From Zingiber officinale (taxonomy: Eukaryota > Streptophyta > Magnoliopsida > Zingiberales > Zingiberaceae), in contig NC_055996.1 of the NCBI RefSeq assembly GCF_018446385.1, positions 14,867,317 to 14,931,316 on the forward strand: a stretch of 64,000 nt of DNA. The letters run 5' to 3'. The first letter of the stretch is position 1. The number at the start of each line of letters is the position of its first letter. The translations under genes were made by a program, and so were the position numbers. A model generated the notes under the pieces. That model did no database searches. It was given only the letters and a program-made list of their open reading frames with translations, and was not told where the DNA came from. Below are positions 1 through 11,219 of the stretch, in pieces.

Positions 1-1402
1 AGGTGATTCCTTTGTAAGAAACCTGCGATCTTGATTAGTATTTGGAGGATTTCCTATGTTAAAGGTGGGATTTTGATGAGTTTTGGGTTGGAGTTCAATG
101 GATGGACTAATGGCAGAGAGATGGAGTTGTAGCCATCGACGCCTGGTTTCTTTCATCCTTCCACAGTGTTGATACCCAATGGAAATGAGGAAGAGTTTAT
201 TGCTTTTGGTTTTTGATTTGTGATTCTGTTCTCTATATCGTCGTCTACAATTTGAGATGGGTTACGTGTGACAGCAGCACCGAATGAAGCAAAAAGAGCT
301 AGAGAGGCTGTCAGCGCTCCGGCGGCGACGACACCCATGGAGCATAACCGCTTTGATAAAATCACCACGCTGTTTCCACCTCCGCCTGCTGTCAACTTCC
401 ACTAGGAACAGAACCAACTGACTGTCGTTGTCTCTATTGGATTTCGCCTCTCGTCTGCCTCTATTTCTTCTATATTCTCTGAAGAGCTTGCCGATAAAAC
501 TAGAGAGGGATGAAATCGAGTAGATTAATCTATGATCAGGTAGCTTCAATTTCGATTCTCCTCCCTGATTTCTTAGTTCAAACTCACATCGAACAGATAA
601 AAATATGATTTTTTTTTGTTTGCCCCTTGTTGTTAGGGCATGCACTAGCGAGCGACCCCCTCGCCGCCTGTCGGCTCACGAGCAGGACATCAGGGCCTGA
701 GGTGAGTAGGGAAATTGCGATGGAGGAGGGAGTGGAGAGGAAGATTGATGAGGGGGATATGAAGCCACTTGGAGCTTTGCGAGGCAGAGCTAGATTTGAA
801 GTCATCAAAGAGGGACTTCCACTAGAGCTACTTCATCGATTGTTGCTTCTCCATTATAAAGTAGATCTCGTCGGGGAAGGTGGTGGCGAACATGGAAGAG
901 GAGTGAAATGTTGGGATGCCAGTCTATTGGCGGCTCATAGAGTTACGGCGGAGTTGCAGCGAAGGACGGATAGTTGCTTTCCGTCCGATTTTAAGAGGAT
1001 GAAAAAATACCTCAAAATAATGGTAAAAGGTCACTAGGTTTGTGCCCAGTGCCCTCGTTAATTTATCCCAAAGTTAACACATGGAATAGTGACTATCACA
1101 TAAGGAAGACATTTATCTCGACTATGCCAAGAATCAACCGTGCGTCCATTAGTTTAGAAGAGGTAAACAAGAGAAAGGATAAATGTCCATCCTCTTTGTG
1201 CAGTAAACAATAGAAAATATTGCACGTAGAAAACTTTTCTTTTCCTCACTCATCCATCCATTAGAGTAAACAAGGCATTAGAGATTTAATATTCCATTTA
1301 TACTTTTATCTTAGTCGTAGGATTTGAGACTTAATATTTAATTTATATGTTGTAAAGCATTGGAGAGTTGTGATTCTTCGCTGGATCATAAGAGGAAAAA
1401 TG
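1..1402. other. Left-edge region without an assigned gene
   Basis: No gene could be recognised here. There are several short open frames on both strands (for example 153-395 minus, and 627-1037 plus starting at an ATG), none with a motif I can name. The region to the left of 1403 is the target in which element B inserted; its last five bases AAATG (1398-1402) are one copy of B's target-site duplication. The sequence might hold exons of a gene that continues to the left of the window, but nothing proves it. Confidence 0.5.
153..395 (-). CDS. Hypothetical small protein or exon with one hydrophobic segment
   Basis: I do not recognise this 80-codon frame. It starts with a glycine-rich stretch (TAGGGG), then has an Ala/Leu/Phe-rich hydrophobic segment of about 22 residues (residues ~20-42, SMGVVAAG...FGAAV) that could span a membrane, followed by a polar tail. 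Another frame overlaps it on the same strand (262-645), so it may be chance, a pseudogene or an exon of a gene lying mostly outside the window. No function is proposed. Confidence 0.15.
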   Translation of the reverse strand: MTAGGGGNSVVILSKRLCSMGVVAAGALTASLALFASFGAAVTRNPSQIVDDDIENRITNQKPKAINSSSFPLGINTVEG

Positions 1403-3162
1403 TGTTGGGGTCAATTTGTAACTAGAGGGGGGTGAATAGTTCATCACGTTTCGTTTACTTACTTCAGTGTTATTGATACGCAGTGGAAAGAACTCGAAAC
1501 AAGACTCACAACGCTAACACGTAGATTTACTTGGAATCCACCTCAAGAAGAGGTGACTAATCCAAGGATCCACACATGACGCACTCTCCGCTAAGAAAAA
1601 TACTCTTTCTCAATAATTACCGAAGGCGGAAAAGCCTTGTACAACCTCTCAATACAAGAAGAAAGAAATACAAGCTAATACAATAACAAATCTTACAAGA
1701 TTGATAATGAGGAAACCCTAGCTTGCTTCTCCTTCTTGTTTAGAACGCCTCTTGACCTTGGAAATGCAGCATCACCTGACTCCAAGACACTTCAAGAACT
1801 AGTGGTGATAACCTGTGAGAATCGTGAGACAAGACCATGGAGAGAGATGTCGAGTCTCTACGAGGAAGATGACTTTAAACTCGATGCTTCCTTCGCAACG
1901 ATCACATCCCAATCAATTGATCAATCGATTGAGGATTGAATCGATCAGCTGATCGATTTAGGGTGCCTCTGTACTCTGCTGAAAACTGCCTAAATCAATC
2001 GACCGATTGATTCAGGCTTCCTCACGTCTACGCGAGAAAAACCAGCCCCAATCGATCGACGGATCGATTGGCGGTGCCCAATCGATCGACTGATCGACTA
2101 GGGAAGCTTCTGTGCTCACAATTCAGGCGCCCAATCGATCGGCTGATCGATTGGGTTGTTGTTTATTGTAGCACTCTCCTAATCGATTGGCTGATCTATT
2201 GGGCTTCAGTTCAATCGATCGGTTGATCGATTGACCACCCTTAACTTGCTTAACTCAAGCTCAAGGGTTCTCAATTCCAACATCCGATCAATCGTGACCT
2301 GTTGGAACTTCTCATGCCTAACATCCGGTCAACCTTGACCTGCCGGGACTTCTTCACTAAGTGTCTGGTCAATCATTTGGCCCACTTGGACTTTTCTCCT
2401 TGTGCCAAGTGTCCGGTCAACCTTGACTCACTTGGACTTACCGTCTTGTGCCAAGTGTTCGGTCCTCCATGACTCACTTGGACTTCCTTCCACTAGATAT
2501 CCGATCACCCTTGACCCATCTGGATTTCCTTGTGCCAAGTATCCGGTCACTCTTTTGACCTACTTGGACTTCCCAACACCAGGTGTCCAGTCAACCTTAA
2601 CCCACCTGGATTTCCACATGTCTGGCTTCACTCACCAGGTATTTGCATCTTCCTAACTTCACTCACTAGAACTTTCCATCTGCTTGGCTTCACTCGTCAG
2701 AGCTTTCCATCTGTCTGGCTTTACTCACCAGGACTTTCCCACTGCCTGACTTCACTTACCAGGACTTTCATCTAGTTTAACTCACTAGGATTTTTCCACT
2801 GCCCGACTTCACTCATCGGGACTTTCACCTGCTTAGCTTCACTAACTAGGTCTTTCACCTGGCTTCACTCACTAGGATTTCCCAACTACCTAGCTTCACT
2901 CACTAAGTCTTTCACTTGCCTAACCTCCAGTTAGGACTTTCCCAGTCAAGTATCCGGTTAAACCTTTGACCTACTTAACTTTTCTTCACATCTAACTGAT
3001 CAGTCCTAGACCAGAGGGGAATTGTATCAACAATCTCCCTAATCAGACAATTGCTCCTGCAATCTTCACATATTGTCAAACATCGAAACCCAAACATCGA
3101 GACTCAAACTTGAGTCAACTCAAGCTTAGTCAACCTAGTTAACCTTGACCCAGGGGATATTA

Positions 3163-4079
3163 TGTTGGTCCCTTTGGAGGCCGACAAGAGGGGAGGGGTG
3201 AATTGCCCTACAAAAATAAATACAAAATCTTTCTCGGATATTCAACTAATTTAAAGGAACTTGTAATTAAAAAAACAGAGACTAAATAAATAGAAAACAG
3301 ACACAGAGGATTTACTTGGTTTGCAATAAGGGGATTGCTAATCCAAGGAAAGTAAGCGCACTATCTGACGATCTCCTTTGGGCGGAGTAGCCTCTTTACA
3401 GCGTTGAGAGCATAGACAGAAAAGTAGAAATGACAGAACTGATTACAAGTTGTTGTTCTGAATGATGATTAGCTTCTGGATCAAGGATATATTTATAACC
3501 TTGGTCGAGGCGCCCCGAAGGGGTTTCGGGCGCCCTGGGGGGATAAACATTATCCCCCAACGATCAGATCAAGTCAAATCTCGATCCTGGTCAAAAGTCT
3601 GGTTCGGGCGCCTGGAAGGGTTCTGGGCGCCCCGGAGGGCTCCGAGCGCCCCGGACTGCTCCGGGCGCCACGGAGCCCAAAGTCAATAGATGTTGACTTT
3701 TTCGTCTCCGGTTCAGCTCGTCTCGGTGCGGGTCTTGTTCGCTCCGGCTCCGCTAGCTTGGGTGATCTCGGCCATCCGGAATAGGACTCACCTGAACCCA
3801 AGTTCCGGCATTTTCCTCGAGCAGCCTTCCTTCCCAGTTTCTCATCCCTCGAACGCCGCGCACGTTCTTCTCGTCCACCGGTGTACTCTTCCGCGGTCAC
3901 CTCGTCCTTCGGACGCACTAAGCCCGTCGGCTCTCTCCCGTGCCGTCCTTCTCGCTAGCCGCGTCTTCCGCTCGACTTCCTGTGTTCCTAAGCTCCTGCA
4001 CACTTAGACACAAGGGTTAGACAACGCAGGACCTAACTTAACTTGTTGGATCACATCAAAACACCTTGGGGTTCCAACA
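3163..4079 (-). repeat. Element A left (3') LTR, 917 bp
   Basis: Starts TGTTGGTC and ends CCAACA, matching 6121-7018. It includes GC-rich GGCGCC-type palindromes (about 3505-3670) next to a TATA-like stretch. An open frame at 3690-4007 is a chance product of the LTR. Confidence 0.93.
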
Positions 4080-4095
4080 ATCTCTCTCTTTTTTA
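4080..4095 (-). other. Polypurine tract of element A
   Basis: On the minus strand this reads AAAAAAGAGAGAGAT directly before the LTR start TGTTGG, the expected place for the plus-strand primer in reverse transcription. Confidence 0.8.
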
Positions 4096-4732
4096 TGTGA
4101 GCAACCCAAGTTAAGTTAGAGAAAATATATGCAATAAAATCAATTTATTTGCAATTAAGTCCAAAGATATTTTAATTTTGAAAATGATATTCCTCCCCCT
4201 AGACTTAACATCTGTCTCCCCCTTTGATCACATAAAAAATAGGGGTCCTTAAACAAGTCTAAGGTAAAGAAAAATTTTCTATGGTAAGTTTTTTTAAAAA
4301 ATAATTTCTAAAAAACATTTTCTAATTTAAACAGTTTCTAAGTCAGTTTTATAAAAAAAAAATTCTAAATCAATTTTAAATATTTTCTAACACAAATTGA
4401 ATAACTCTTTTAAAGCATTAAGTAAATTAAATTAATGCTTTTTCAGTTAGTCAATTAAACTTTTCATTTCGATACTTGGCTTCCAGGTCGTGGCGAGGCA
4501 CTAGGCCTTCTTGGTTATTAGAGCAACAACCACTTCCTTAGACAAATCCTCATAAAGAAATTAGTTGTTTAATTTCCTTGCTGAAAATGCTAAGTCTAAT
4601 TTTAATTTTAAATTAAACAGGTTTTTGGAACCCAGTAGAGGTTCCTACCTACAGGATTAACCAAGTATTTTCTAGGTACATAGACTTTTGATATATTTCT
4701 AATTTGACTTTGATGAAATCTATAATACCAAT
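4096..4732 (-). other. Element A 3' non-coding interior
   Basis: AT-rich DNA between gag and the polypurine tract. It contains no pol motif and no frame of note. It aligns by eye with element F 41210-41880, sharing the passage about 'gaccttcttggttattagagcaacaacc' in opposite orientation. Confidence 0.6.
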
Positions 4733-6064
4733 TTAAACCTCTATAATTTCTAAAAGTAGAAATATTTGAACCATTAGATTTTTTTTCAATCTTTTTATTT
4801 CTTCTTTTAGTTTTTCATTTTCAATTTTTAATTTTTCAAAATCCTTTATAAGACATGATTTTGCCAAAATTCTTTTTGTTTCTAGAATTTCATTTTCTAA
4901 TTTGGTATTTTTATTTTCTAATTTATACATAGATTTTGTCATTGCCTTAATACCAAAGTAAAGTTCATCAGGGGGTAAGAGGCATACCTCACTTACCATA
5001 TTAGACTTGAAGCCTGAATCTCCCCCTACTTTGCTACTTCCATCTGAGGTCGCTCCCCCTTCATCGATGCTGGGTTCTGATGTACTTTGTCCTTCGTAGC
5101 TTGCCATCAGTGTTATCCCGACATATTCTTGAATCTCAGACTCAGATGATGAAGTGTCGTCCCAAGTGGCTTTTAGGTTCTTGTGTTTCTTGGGTGTCTT
5201 AATTTTGTCCTTCTTTAGTTCTAGGCAATCCTCTCTTAAGTGTCCTTCCTTTTTACACTGGTAGCAATGCACTTTTCTTCTATTTCTTGGATTCTTTTTA
5301 TTCTGCATTTCTTTAAATTTATTAGATCTAAAAAACTTTTTAAAGTTTCTTACCATATATGCTTCTTGGTCTTCTTCGGAGTTTGACTCGGGTTCATCCT
5401 TCTTAGTTGTGTTCAGCGCCATTATCTGACTTGAGTCTTTTGTTGTAGCTGCACACCTGATTTCATGTAACTCAAGAGTAGAAAACAACTCTTCTAAAGT
5501 ATTTACCTCCAGGTCTTTTGAAATATAGTAGGCGTCGATGATTGATGTCCACTCCGGAGTTCGAGGAAATGCGTTGAGTGCGTAGCGTATGGTGTACCGG
5601 TTTGTTACAGTTTCACCGAGGTTCTCGAGACCAGTAATTAATTCTTTTACCTTCGCATGTAGACCGGCTACCTTCTCACCTTTTTCCAGACGGATGTTCA
5701 TCAGTTTGTTCCGGAGGATGTCTCTTCTAGCGAGCTTCGCTTCGGACTTGCCTTCGTGGAGTTCCAGGAACTTCTCCGAAAGTTCTTTGGCCAACGAGTA
5801 GCTTCCGATGCGGTTGACTTCCTGAGGCGGCAGTACGCTCAGTAGGTGATATTCCGCACGGTTGTTCGCTACAGACTCATTCTGCTCCTTCTTTGTCTAA
5901 TGGCTCTCCTCTTTTTCTTCTCCATCTTGATTCATCGGAGCTACAAAACCATACTTCATAATAAACCGAATTTCGAAATCAGTTCTTAGGAATACCTCCA
6001 TACGACGCTTCTAGTCTGCGAAGTCCCCCTCGAATTTTGATGGAACGATGCTTGGTCCGACCAT
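4733..6064 (-). pseudogene. gag: Copia-type gag of element A (UBN2-like gag with CCHC zinc knuckle), two in-frame stops
   Basis: One minus-strand frame runs from ATG at 6064 to 4733 (about 443 codons). It is broken only by TAG at 6011-6013 and TAG at 5897-5899. Both lie where element F has a tryptophan (ATWKRKMEV and NKWSKKEQ), so TGG became TAG. Order: capsid-like UBN2 region (SEKFLELHEG, RYALNAFPRTPEW), a Ser/Glu linker, the zinc knuckle CYQCKKEGHLREDC with all four ligands, an acidic stretch (KATWDDTSSSESE), and a C-terminal coiled coil rich in Lys/Glu/Leu. The KATWDD motif plus coiled coil is usual for Sirevirus Gag. Gag would form virus-like particles and package RNA. It ends without a protease frame. 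Confidence 0.88.
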
Positions 6065-6106
6065 CTTGTTGCTTCGATCGGCGGTTAGTCCTCCTGAAGC
6101 GTCCTT

Positions 6107-6118
6107 GCTCTGATACCA
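6107..6118 (-). other. Primer binding site of element A (initiator tRNA-Met)
   Basis: TGGTATCAGAGC on the minus strand, two bases inside the right LTR. This is the standard plant copia primer site, complementary to the 3' end of initiator tRNA-Met. Confidence 0.9.
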
Positions 6119-6120
6119 CT

Positions 6121-7018
6121 TGTTGGTCTCTTTGGAGGCCGGCAAGAGGGGAGGGGTGAATTGCCCTACAAAAATAAGCACAAAACCTTTCTCGGATATT
6201 CAACTAATTTAAAGGAACTTGTAATTAAAAAAGCAAAGACTAAATAAACAAAAATCAGACACAGAGGATTTACTTGGTTTGCAATCAGGGGATTGCTAAT
6301 CCAAGGAAAGTAAGCGCACTATCTGACGATCTCCTTTGGGTGGAGTAGTCTCTTTACAGCGTTGAGAGCACAGACAGAAAAGTAGAAATGAAAGAACTGA
6401 TTACAAGTTGTTGTTCTGAATGATGATTAGCTTCTGGACCAAGGCTATATTTATAGCCTTGGTCGGGGCGCCCCGAAGGGGTTCCGGGCGCCCTGGGGGG
6501 ATCAACTTTATCCTTCAATGATCAGATCGATTCAAATCTCGATCCTGGTCAAAAGTCTGGTCCGGGCGCCTGGAAGGGTTCCGAGCGCCCCGGACTGCTC
6601 CGGGCGCCCCGTAGCCCAAAGTCAACAGATGTTAACTTTTTCGTATCCGGTTCAGCTCGTCTCGGTCAGGGTCTTGTTCGCTCCGGCTCCGTTAGCTTGG
6701 GTGATATCGGCCATCCGGAATAGGGCTCACCCGAACCCAAGTTCCGGCCTTTTCCTCGAGCAGCCTTCCTTCCCGGTTTCTCGTCTCTTGAACACCGCGC
6801 ACGTTCTTCTCGTCCACCGGTGTACTCTTCTGCGGTCACCTCGTCCCTCGGACGCACCGAGCCCGTCGGCTCTCTCCCGTGTCATCCTTCTCGCTAGCCG
6901 CGTCTTCCGCTCGACTTCCTGTGTTCCTAAGCTCCTGCACACTTAGACACAAGGGTTAGACAACGCAGGACCTAACTTAACTTGTTGAATCACATCAAAA
7001 CACCTTGGGGTTCCAACA
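6121..7018 (-). repeat. Element A right (5') LTR, 898 bp
   Basis: TGTTGG...CCAACA, near-identical to 3163-4079. On the minus strand a TATA box TATAAATA lies at 6448-6455, with GGCGCC-rich palindromes just upstream of it (6465-6610). Confidence 0.93.
6448..6455 (-). promoter_or_regulatory. TATA box of element A 5' LTR
   Basis: TATAAATA on the minus strand inside the 5' LTR, downstream of the GGCGCC palindromes. This is the expected place for the retrotransposon's own promoter. Confidence 0.55.
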
Positions 7019-7031
7019 TATTACACCAACA

Positions 7032-8958
7032 ATCTCCCTCTTTTTGATATTTGACAATACCTTTAAGTTAGGCTAATCCCATAACCTCAACTTCTCTTCA
7101 TGCAAAATCATGAATGAAGGTTTCCTTCATTCTCTCCCTTTCCTAGAGAGCAAACTTCCTCTTAAGGTAATGAAGGTCTAACTTAAATCCTACATTCTCC
7201 TCCTTTGACACGCATCAAAAACTCTTCCCATGAAGAGTTACTCATACGTTATTCACAACTTTACTCATTGTTCACAACGCCACAATAAAGGTCTCATACC
7301 CTTCATTGTATCCAATGCTCAACCTTGAGCAATAACTACTTCGCAATGCTCATCCTAAATCATTCATCATTCCAACAATGAAGGTCTCATACCCTTCATT
7401 GTATCCAATGCTCACCCTTGAGCATTGATTCACTTCATAATGCTCATCCTAGAGCATCCACAATTCAACAATGAAGATACTCACTCTCCATTATTGTTCA
7501 GCGCTCAACCTTGAGCATTTACTCTAACGAAGGTTAAACCACCTTCCATGGTATTTAAAAAATAATTTTCATATCCTTAAAGAGTAACTCCCCCTAAAGA
7601 CATGCTCCAAACCTCTATCATTGTACCAACAATGACTTAGAATCCCTAAACCTTTGGGAAACCCAAAAACTTAAAGTTTTAAGATTTAAAAGATTCAATA
7701 TTGTAACCAACCTCATCCTAAACTTCAATCTAGTGTTCCTAACCAATTCTCCTTGTTTTCATCATGAAAACCACCCTTAAATGTACATAAATATATTCCA
7801 AGGGGTTAGGAGTTGTTAAAGGGACTAAAAATGGCTTAAAGTGTTGAAATTAGATTTTTCCAGCCAAAATCAGCCTTTTCAATCGATTGGGTTGGGACTC
7901 AATCAATTGTCACTTGCTCAATAGATCCATTGATCGATTCAGCAAGGTTTTGTTCGCATAAAATACCTCTGAATTGATTGCCTGACCGATCCAGGCATGA
8001 ATGAATCGATCGGTTGATTGATTCATTGAGCTTCTGCTCACGGGAAACACATCCCAATCGATCGACTAATCGATTGGGACTCTGATTTCCTAAAATTCAA
8101 TATCAGTGAAATTTCAAAATATCCTAAAAATTCTACAAAATTATAAAAATCATGAAACTTCTTGTAGACATTATTTAAAATATATACTATCATGGAAAAA
8201 TAGTTTTTTAAGAAAATACTTCCTATTTTCAAGAATTGACACAAACTTGAAAACTCTTGAAAGCTTCAATGTTTTCTTCTAGTTTGTGTTTAACTTTTCA
8301 ATGATGATCACTATCAAAAGATATCCTTCACCAAGGTTTTTCAAAGTATATTTTAAATGATTTTCAAAATCAATTTCCAACCATGTTCTTTGGGCTCAAT
8401 GCACATGACTTGTACATTAGCTTTCCTAATAATTAGAATACACATAACTATGTGTTTTGATGAAATCAAAACTCAAATAAATGCACTAAGTCAACATCTT
8501 GAGTCTTGTTCATCATCCTAACGTTTCACTTATATCTAATGTGTACTAAAACACATTCAAGTCAACTTATAGTCTTTGTGAGATGTAGATTTTGATTTTG
8601 CCCTAAACTAAGGATCATGCATAACTATCTAAGCATTTTAGGAATGATGACTATCCACCTAAGATGTCACTTGTTAGCAAATGTCATTGTCCTTAATTAC
8701 AAAGAAATTAAAATGATGCATGATGAGTTATGACATACATCAAAAAGGAATAATTTCTAAAAGAAAATATACTATTGCTACATGATGTATTTATGACATG
8801 ACATGGTATTTTTGTTTATTTTTTATAATAAGCATGAATGCAAAATTTGATGTCATGGCATATAATGGGCAAACAAAGCATGATAATTTAGCATAAGTAA
8901 AATATACTTAGATAATCTATCTAAGTATCCTTAATACTTAGCTTAACTAAATGAGATC
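7032..8958 (-). other. Element B 3' non-coding interior, with repeated purine tracts and palindromes
   Basis: No protein frame. It starts with the purine tract next to the LTR (7032-7046). Short repeats around 'gaaggtctcatacccttcattg' and 'gctcaaccttgagcat' recur at 7290-7540. ATCGAT-type palindromes like those of the LTR return at 7878-8085. The same layout is present in element C at 12649-14640. Confidence 0.7.
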
Positions 8959-10039
8959 TGTTGGAGCAATCTGGGTACCCTAAGTTTTGATGTTTGGGCA
9001 AATGTTTAAGTTTGGTTTATTATTGTATTTGATATGCATTGTGAGTGTGCAGGATACAGGTACAACAAGGAAAGTCCAAGTGTGATCTTAGCAAAGGAGA
9101 AAAGTCCAAGGATGAGTCTTGGTGGCGTAAGTCCAAGCATGTAATCTTGGCAACGTAAGTCCAAGTGTGGCTTGGCAATGGATGAAGTCCCGGAGGCACG
9201 ACCTCTTGGCAAAGGAAGATCCAACAACAATGACAAGGCCGATGAAAGCTCCAGAAGGCAAGACGCGAATGATGAGGAGATATCTGAGGGATGCAAGGCT
9301 GATAGAGGAGGCTAGAAGGCTAGGTCTAGGTTGGTCGGGCGAAGACGAGTGTTGAATGAATGCACTCGGGGGTTAAATCCTAGGATTAGAATTTACTATA
9401 GAAGTAATGTAGCCTTACTGTAGCAGTACTGTAGCGTTACTGTAGCAGTACTATAGCAGTCGACTAGTGGTTTCATCAGTCAACTGGCGCAGTCGATTGG
9501 TGCAGTCAATTAGGAGCGAACAAAGGACTGATATCGAGTCGTTGGGCTGTAACGGTCGAATTTTCATAGAGGGCAGTCGACTGATGATTTTGGCTGTCGA
9601 CTGGTAGGTGAGATTTTTCAACTCGTGGCCTATATAACCAAGACTTGGGAGCTTGGTTGAGGTTGACGAAATAGAGGTGGTTAACCCCTATTAGTAGTCT
9701 ACCTGTGCCCTAGCGTCTCAAGTGTTCTTGTGAGAGTTGTGGTGAGGTTTCTCCACCCACAAGGAGCTACGTAAGCTAGCCGGAGTTTGCCGGGGAGTCA
9801 TCCACCGACGGATCGGGATCGTCCATCTTACGGACAGCCGTGGAGTAGAAGCCCTAATCTCCTAACCACGTTAAATGATCGTGTAGCTTGGTTTGCATTT
9901 CTTCTCTTGTATTTAGATTAGCTTTCTACTTGTTTGTTTGTATTTCTGCTGCGTAACTAACAAGTGTAGGAAGAAGTGATCGATTTGAGTGAGATGCTAT
10001 TCACCCCCCCCCCCTTTAGCGGACGTCAAGGTCCCAACA
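8959..10039 (+). mobile_element. Solo LTR D (family of E and I), 1,081 bp
   Basis: Begins TGTTGGAGC at 8959 and ends CCCAACA at 10039. The flanks AGATC (8954-8958) and AAATC (10040-10044) match at 4 of 5 bases, the difference being a G-to-A transition. There is no second LTR or interior, and element B's internal sequence resumes directly after it, so it is a solo LTR left by LTR-LTR recombination. It is the reverse complement of the family of E (37613-38666) and of I's LTRs. CAGTCGACTG-type palindromes (9460-9605) precede a TATA box. Confidence 0.88.
9631..9637 (+). promoter_or_regulatory. TATA box of solo LTR D
   Basis: TATATAA about 30 bases downstream of the GTCGAC palindrome cluster; the corresponding motif is present in solo LTR E. 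Confidence 0.55.
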
Positions 10040-10302
10040 AAATCATCCTAAGTTGCCCCTATTTTTATAAGAAAATGTCAAATTCCCAACTTGGCATTTC
10101 TTTTGGATTTCCTCATTCGTGCCAATTTAAATTAAATCCAATTTCTCAAATTTTGGCACATTTTACTCTTCCAAAGAGTAAGCAATTAATCTTTTTCATT
10201 TTCAAAGGTTAACAAAAACCTTGAAAATGCCTCCAAGTATCAACTTTATCAAGGTTGGGTTAACCACCCTACCCATTTAGAGTTGACACTCTCTAAATCC
10301 AT

Positions 10303-11219
10303 CTAGCGTGTAGAGAATATACTCCTCGGAACCTAAAACCTATTGGTGCTCCTTGAATGCTCTAGGTATTCACTAGGGACAACTTCCCTAGCTACCTTCC
10401 TAATAATCTTTTTAGATTTCTTAGAAGTCGTGGTCACTTCCTTTAGGTCAACTCTAGGGAAGACTTCTCTTGTGACCTTCTTGGTGACTTTTTTTTACTT
10501 CTTAGAAGTCTTAGTCACATTAGTCTTTCCAAAAATACTCTTAGGAATAACTTCCCTTGTATTTTTTACTTGACCGCTAGACCTAGGGTTGGTTCCATAA
10601 CTATATGAAACCCTATGATAAGAGGCTTCATCCTTCTTGGTTTAGGTTTGTATCTCAAATCTCTATGACCATTGGATGACCCTTGTTGTTCTAAACCTAG
10701 GTTATGATTCTTGAACCCTTGTGTTTCATTTACGATTTTTCTAAGGGCCCTCTCCATTTTATCAAGTCTTGACCTCAAGACTTGATTTTCTTTCCATAAC
10801 TCCTCAACCTTAGATTTTTCAGTAAAACCTTCATATTTATTTCTCTTAGGCATGTGCCTAGAATCCTTAGACTTATTGCCTAAGTTGTTTTCTACCTTCC
10901 TAACCCTAGGTTGAGTTGTTTTAGCATGATAAGCCACATGTTTTTTCTTAATTCTATCATGTCTTCTATTTTCATGATAAATAGCATTAAAATGATATAA
11001 ACTATTCCTAGCATGCTTTTTATCATTACTTAAAGGAATATGCTCAATAATTGATACATTGGGTTTTCTCTTGAGAGCTCTCCCTTGACTTGAGCTTCCT
11101 CCCTTGACTTTGACCGGTTTCTTCCCCTTTGGACATTGGCTCCGATAATATCCTTTTTGATGGTACAACAAACACACAATGTGCTCCTTACTCTTCTTTG
11201 TCATGGGGTCGGTCTCCTT
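10303..11219 (-). pseudogene. gag: Element B gag, 3' half (second zinc knuckle and coiled coil)
   Basis: The gag frame continues from 18316 after element C's insertion; one copy of TCCTT restores phase. It holds a decayed second knuckle, VCLLYHQKGYYRSQC, where the second Cys and the His are both Tyr. A basic region (AKTTQPRVRK) follows, then a coiled coil (ELWKENQVLRSRLDKMERAL). Near 10640 the frame shifts. The homologous C-terminal end (RF-W-VPRSIF in C) is present around 10330, with TAG at 10333-10335 in place of the Trp. No pol follows. Confidence 0.8.

Larger units (their letters stand above)
3163..7018 (-). mobile_element. Element A: 3.9-kb gag-only LTR retrotransposon (TR-GAG type), complete
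   Basis: LTRs 3163-4079 and 6121-7018 begin TGTTGG and end CCAACA. The target-site duplication is TATTA on both sides (3158-3162 and 7019-7023). The primer binding site TGGTATCAGAGC (minus strand, 6107-6118) sits two bases from the right LTR and a polypurine tract (minus strand, 4080-4095) touches the left LTR, so the element reads on minus. The 2,041-bp interior holds one gag frame (4733-6064) and nothing else, so it cannot move without help. It is in the same family as element F (38804-42767), which is in the opposite orientation. It interrupts the left LTR of element B and is therefore younger than B. Confidence 0.95.
1403..7031 (-). repeat. Element B left (3') LTR, split by element A
   Basis: TGTTGGGG at 1403 to CCAACA at 7031. 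Removing element A and one TSD copy leaves about 1.77 kb. It matches the right LTR 19241-20848 along its length. In plus-strand order it has an R/U5-like head with the phrase 'gaaaccctagcttgcttctc', a cluster of ATCGAT-type palindromes (about 1912-2245), then a long series of short inverted repeats built on CCAAGTG...CACTTGG and CCTGG...CCAGG (about 2270-2960). An open frame at 2402-2656 is only a by-product of these repeats. Confidence 0.85.

Noticed and set aside
627..1037. 136-codon plus frame near the left edge
   Set aside because: No recognisable motif, and overlapping minus frames are equally open; not enough to call a gene.
2402..2775. Open frames in the LTR of B (HLDLPS.. repeats), also at 20041-20468 and 56210-56803
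   Set aside because: They are translations of the stem-loop series in LTRs; they recur at every LTR copy and have no protein family features.
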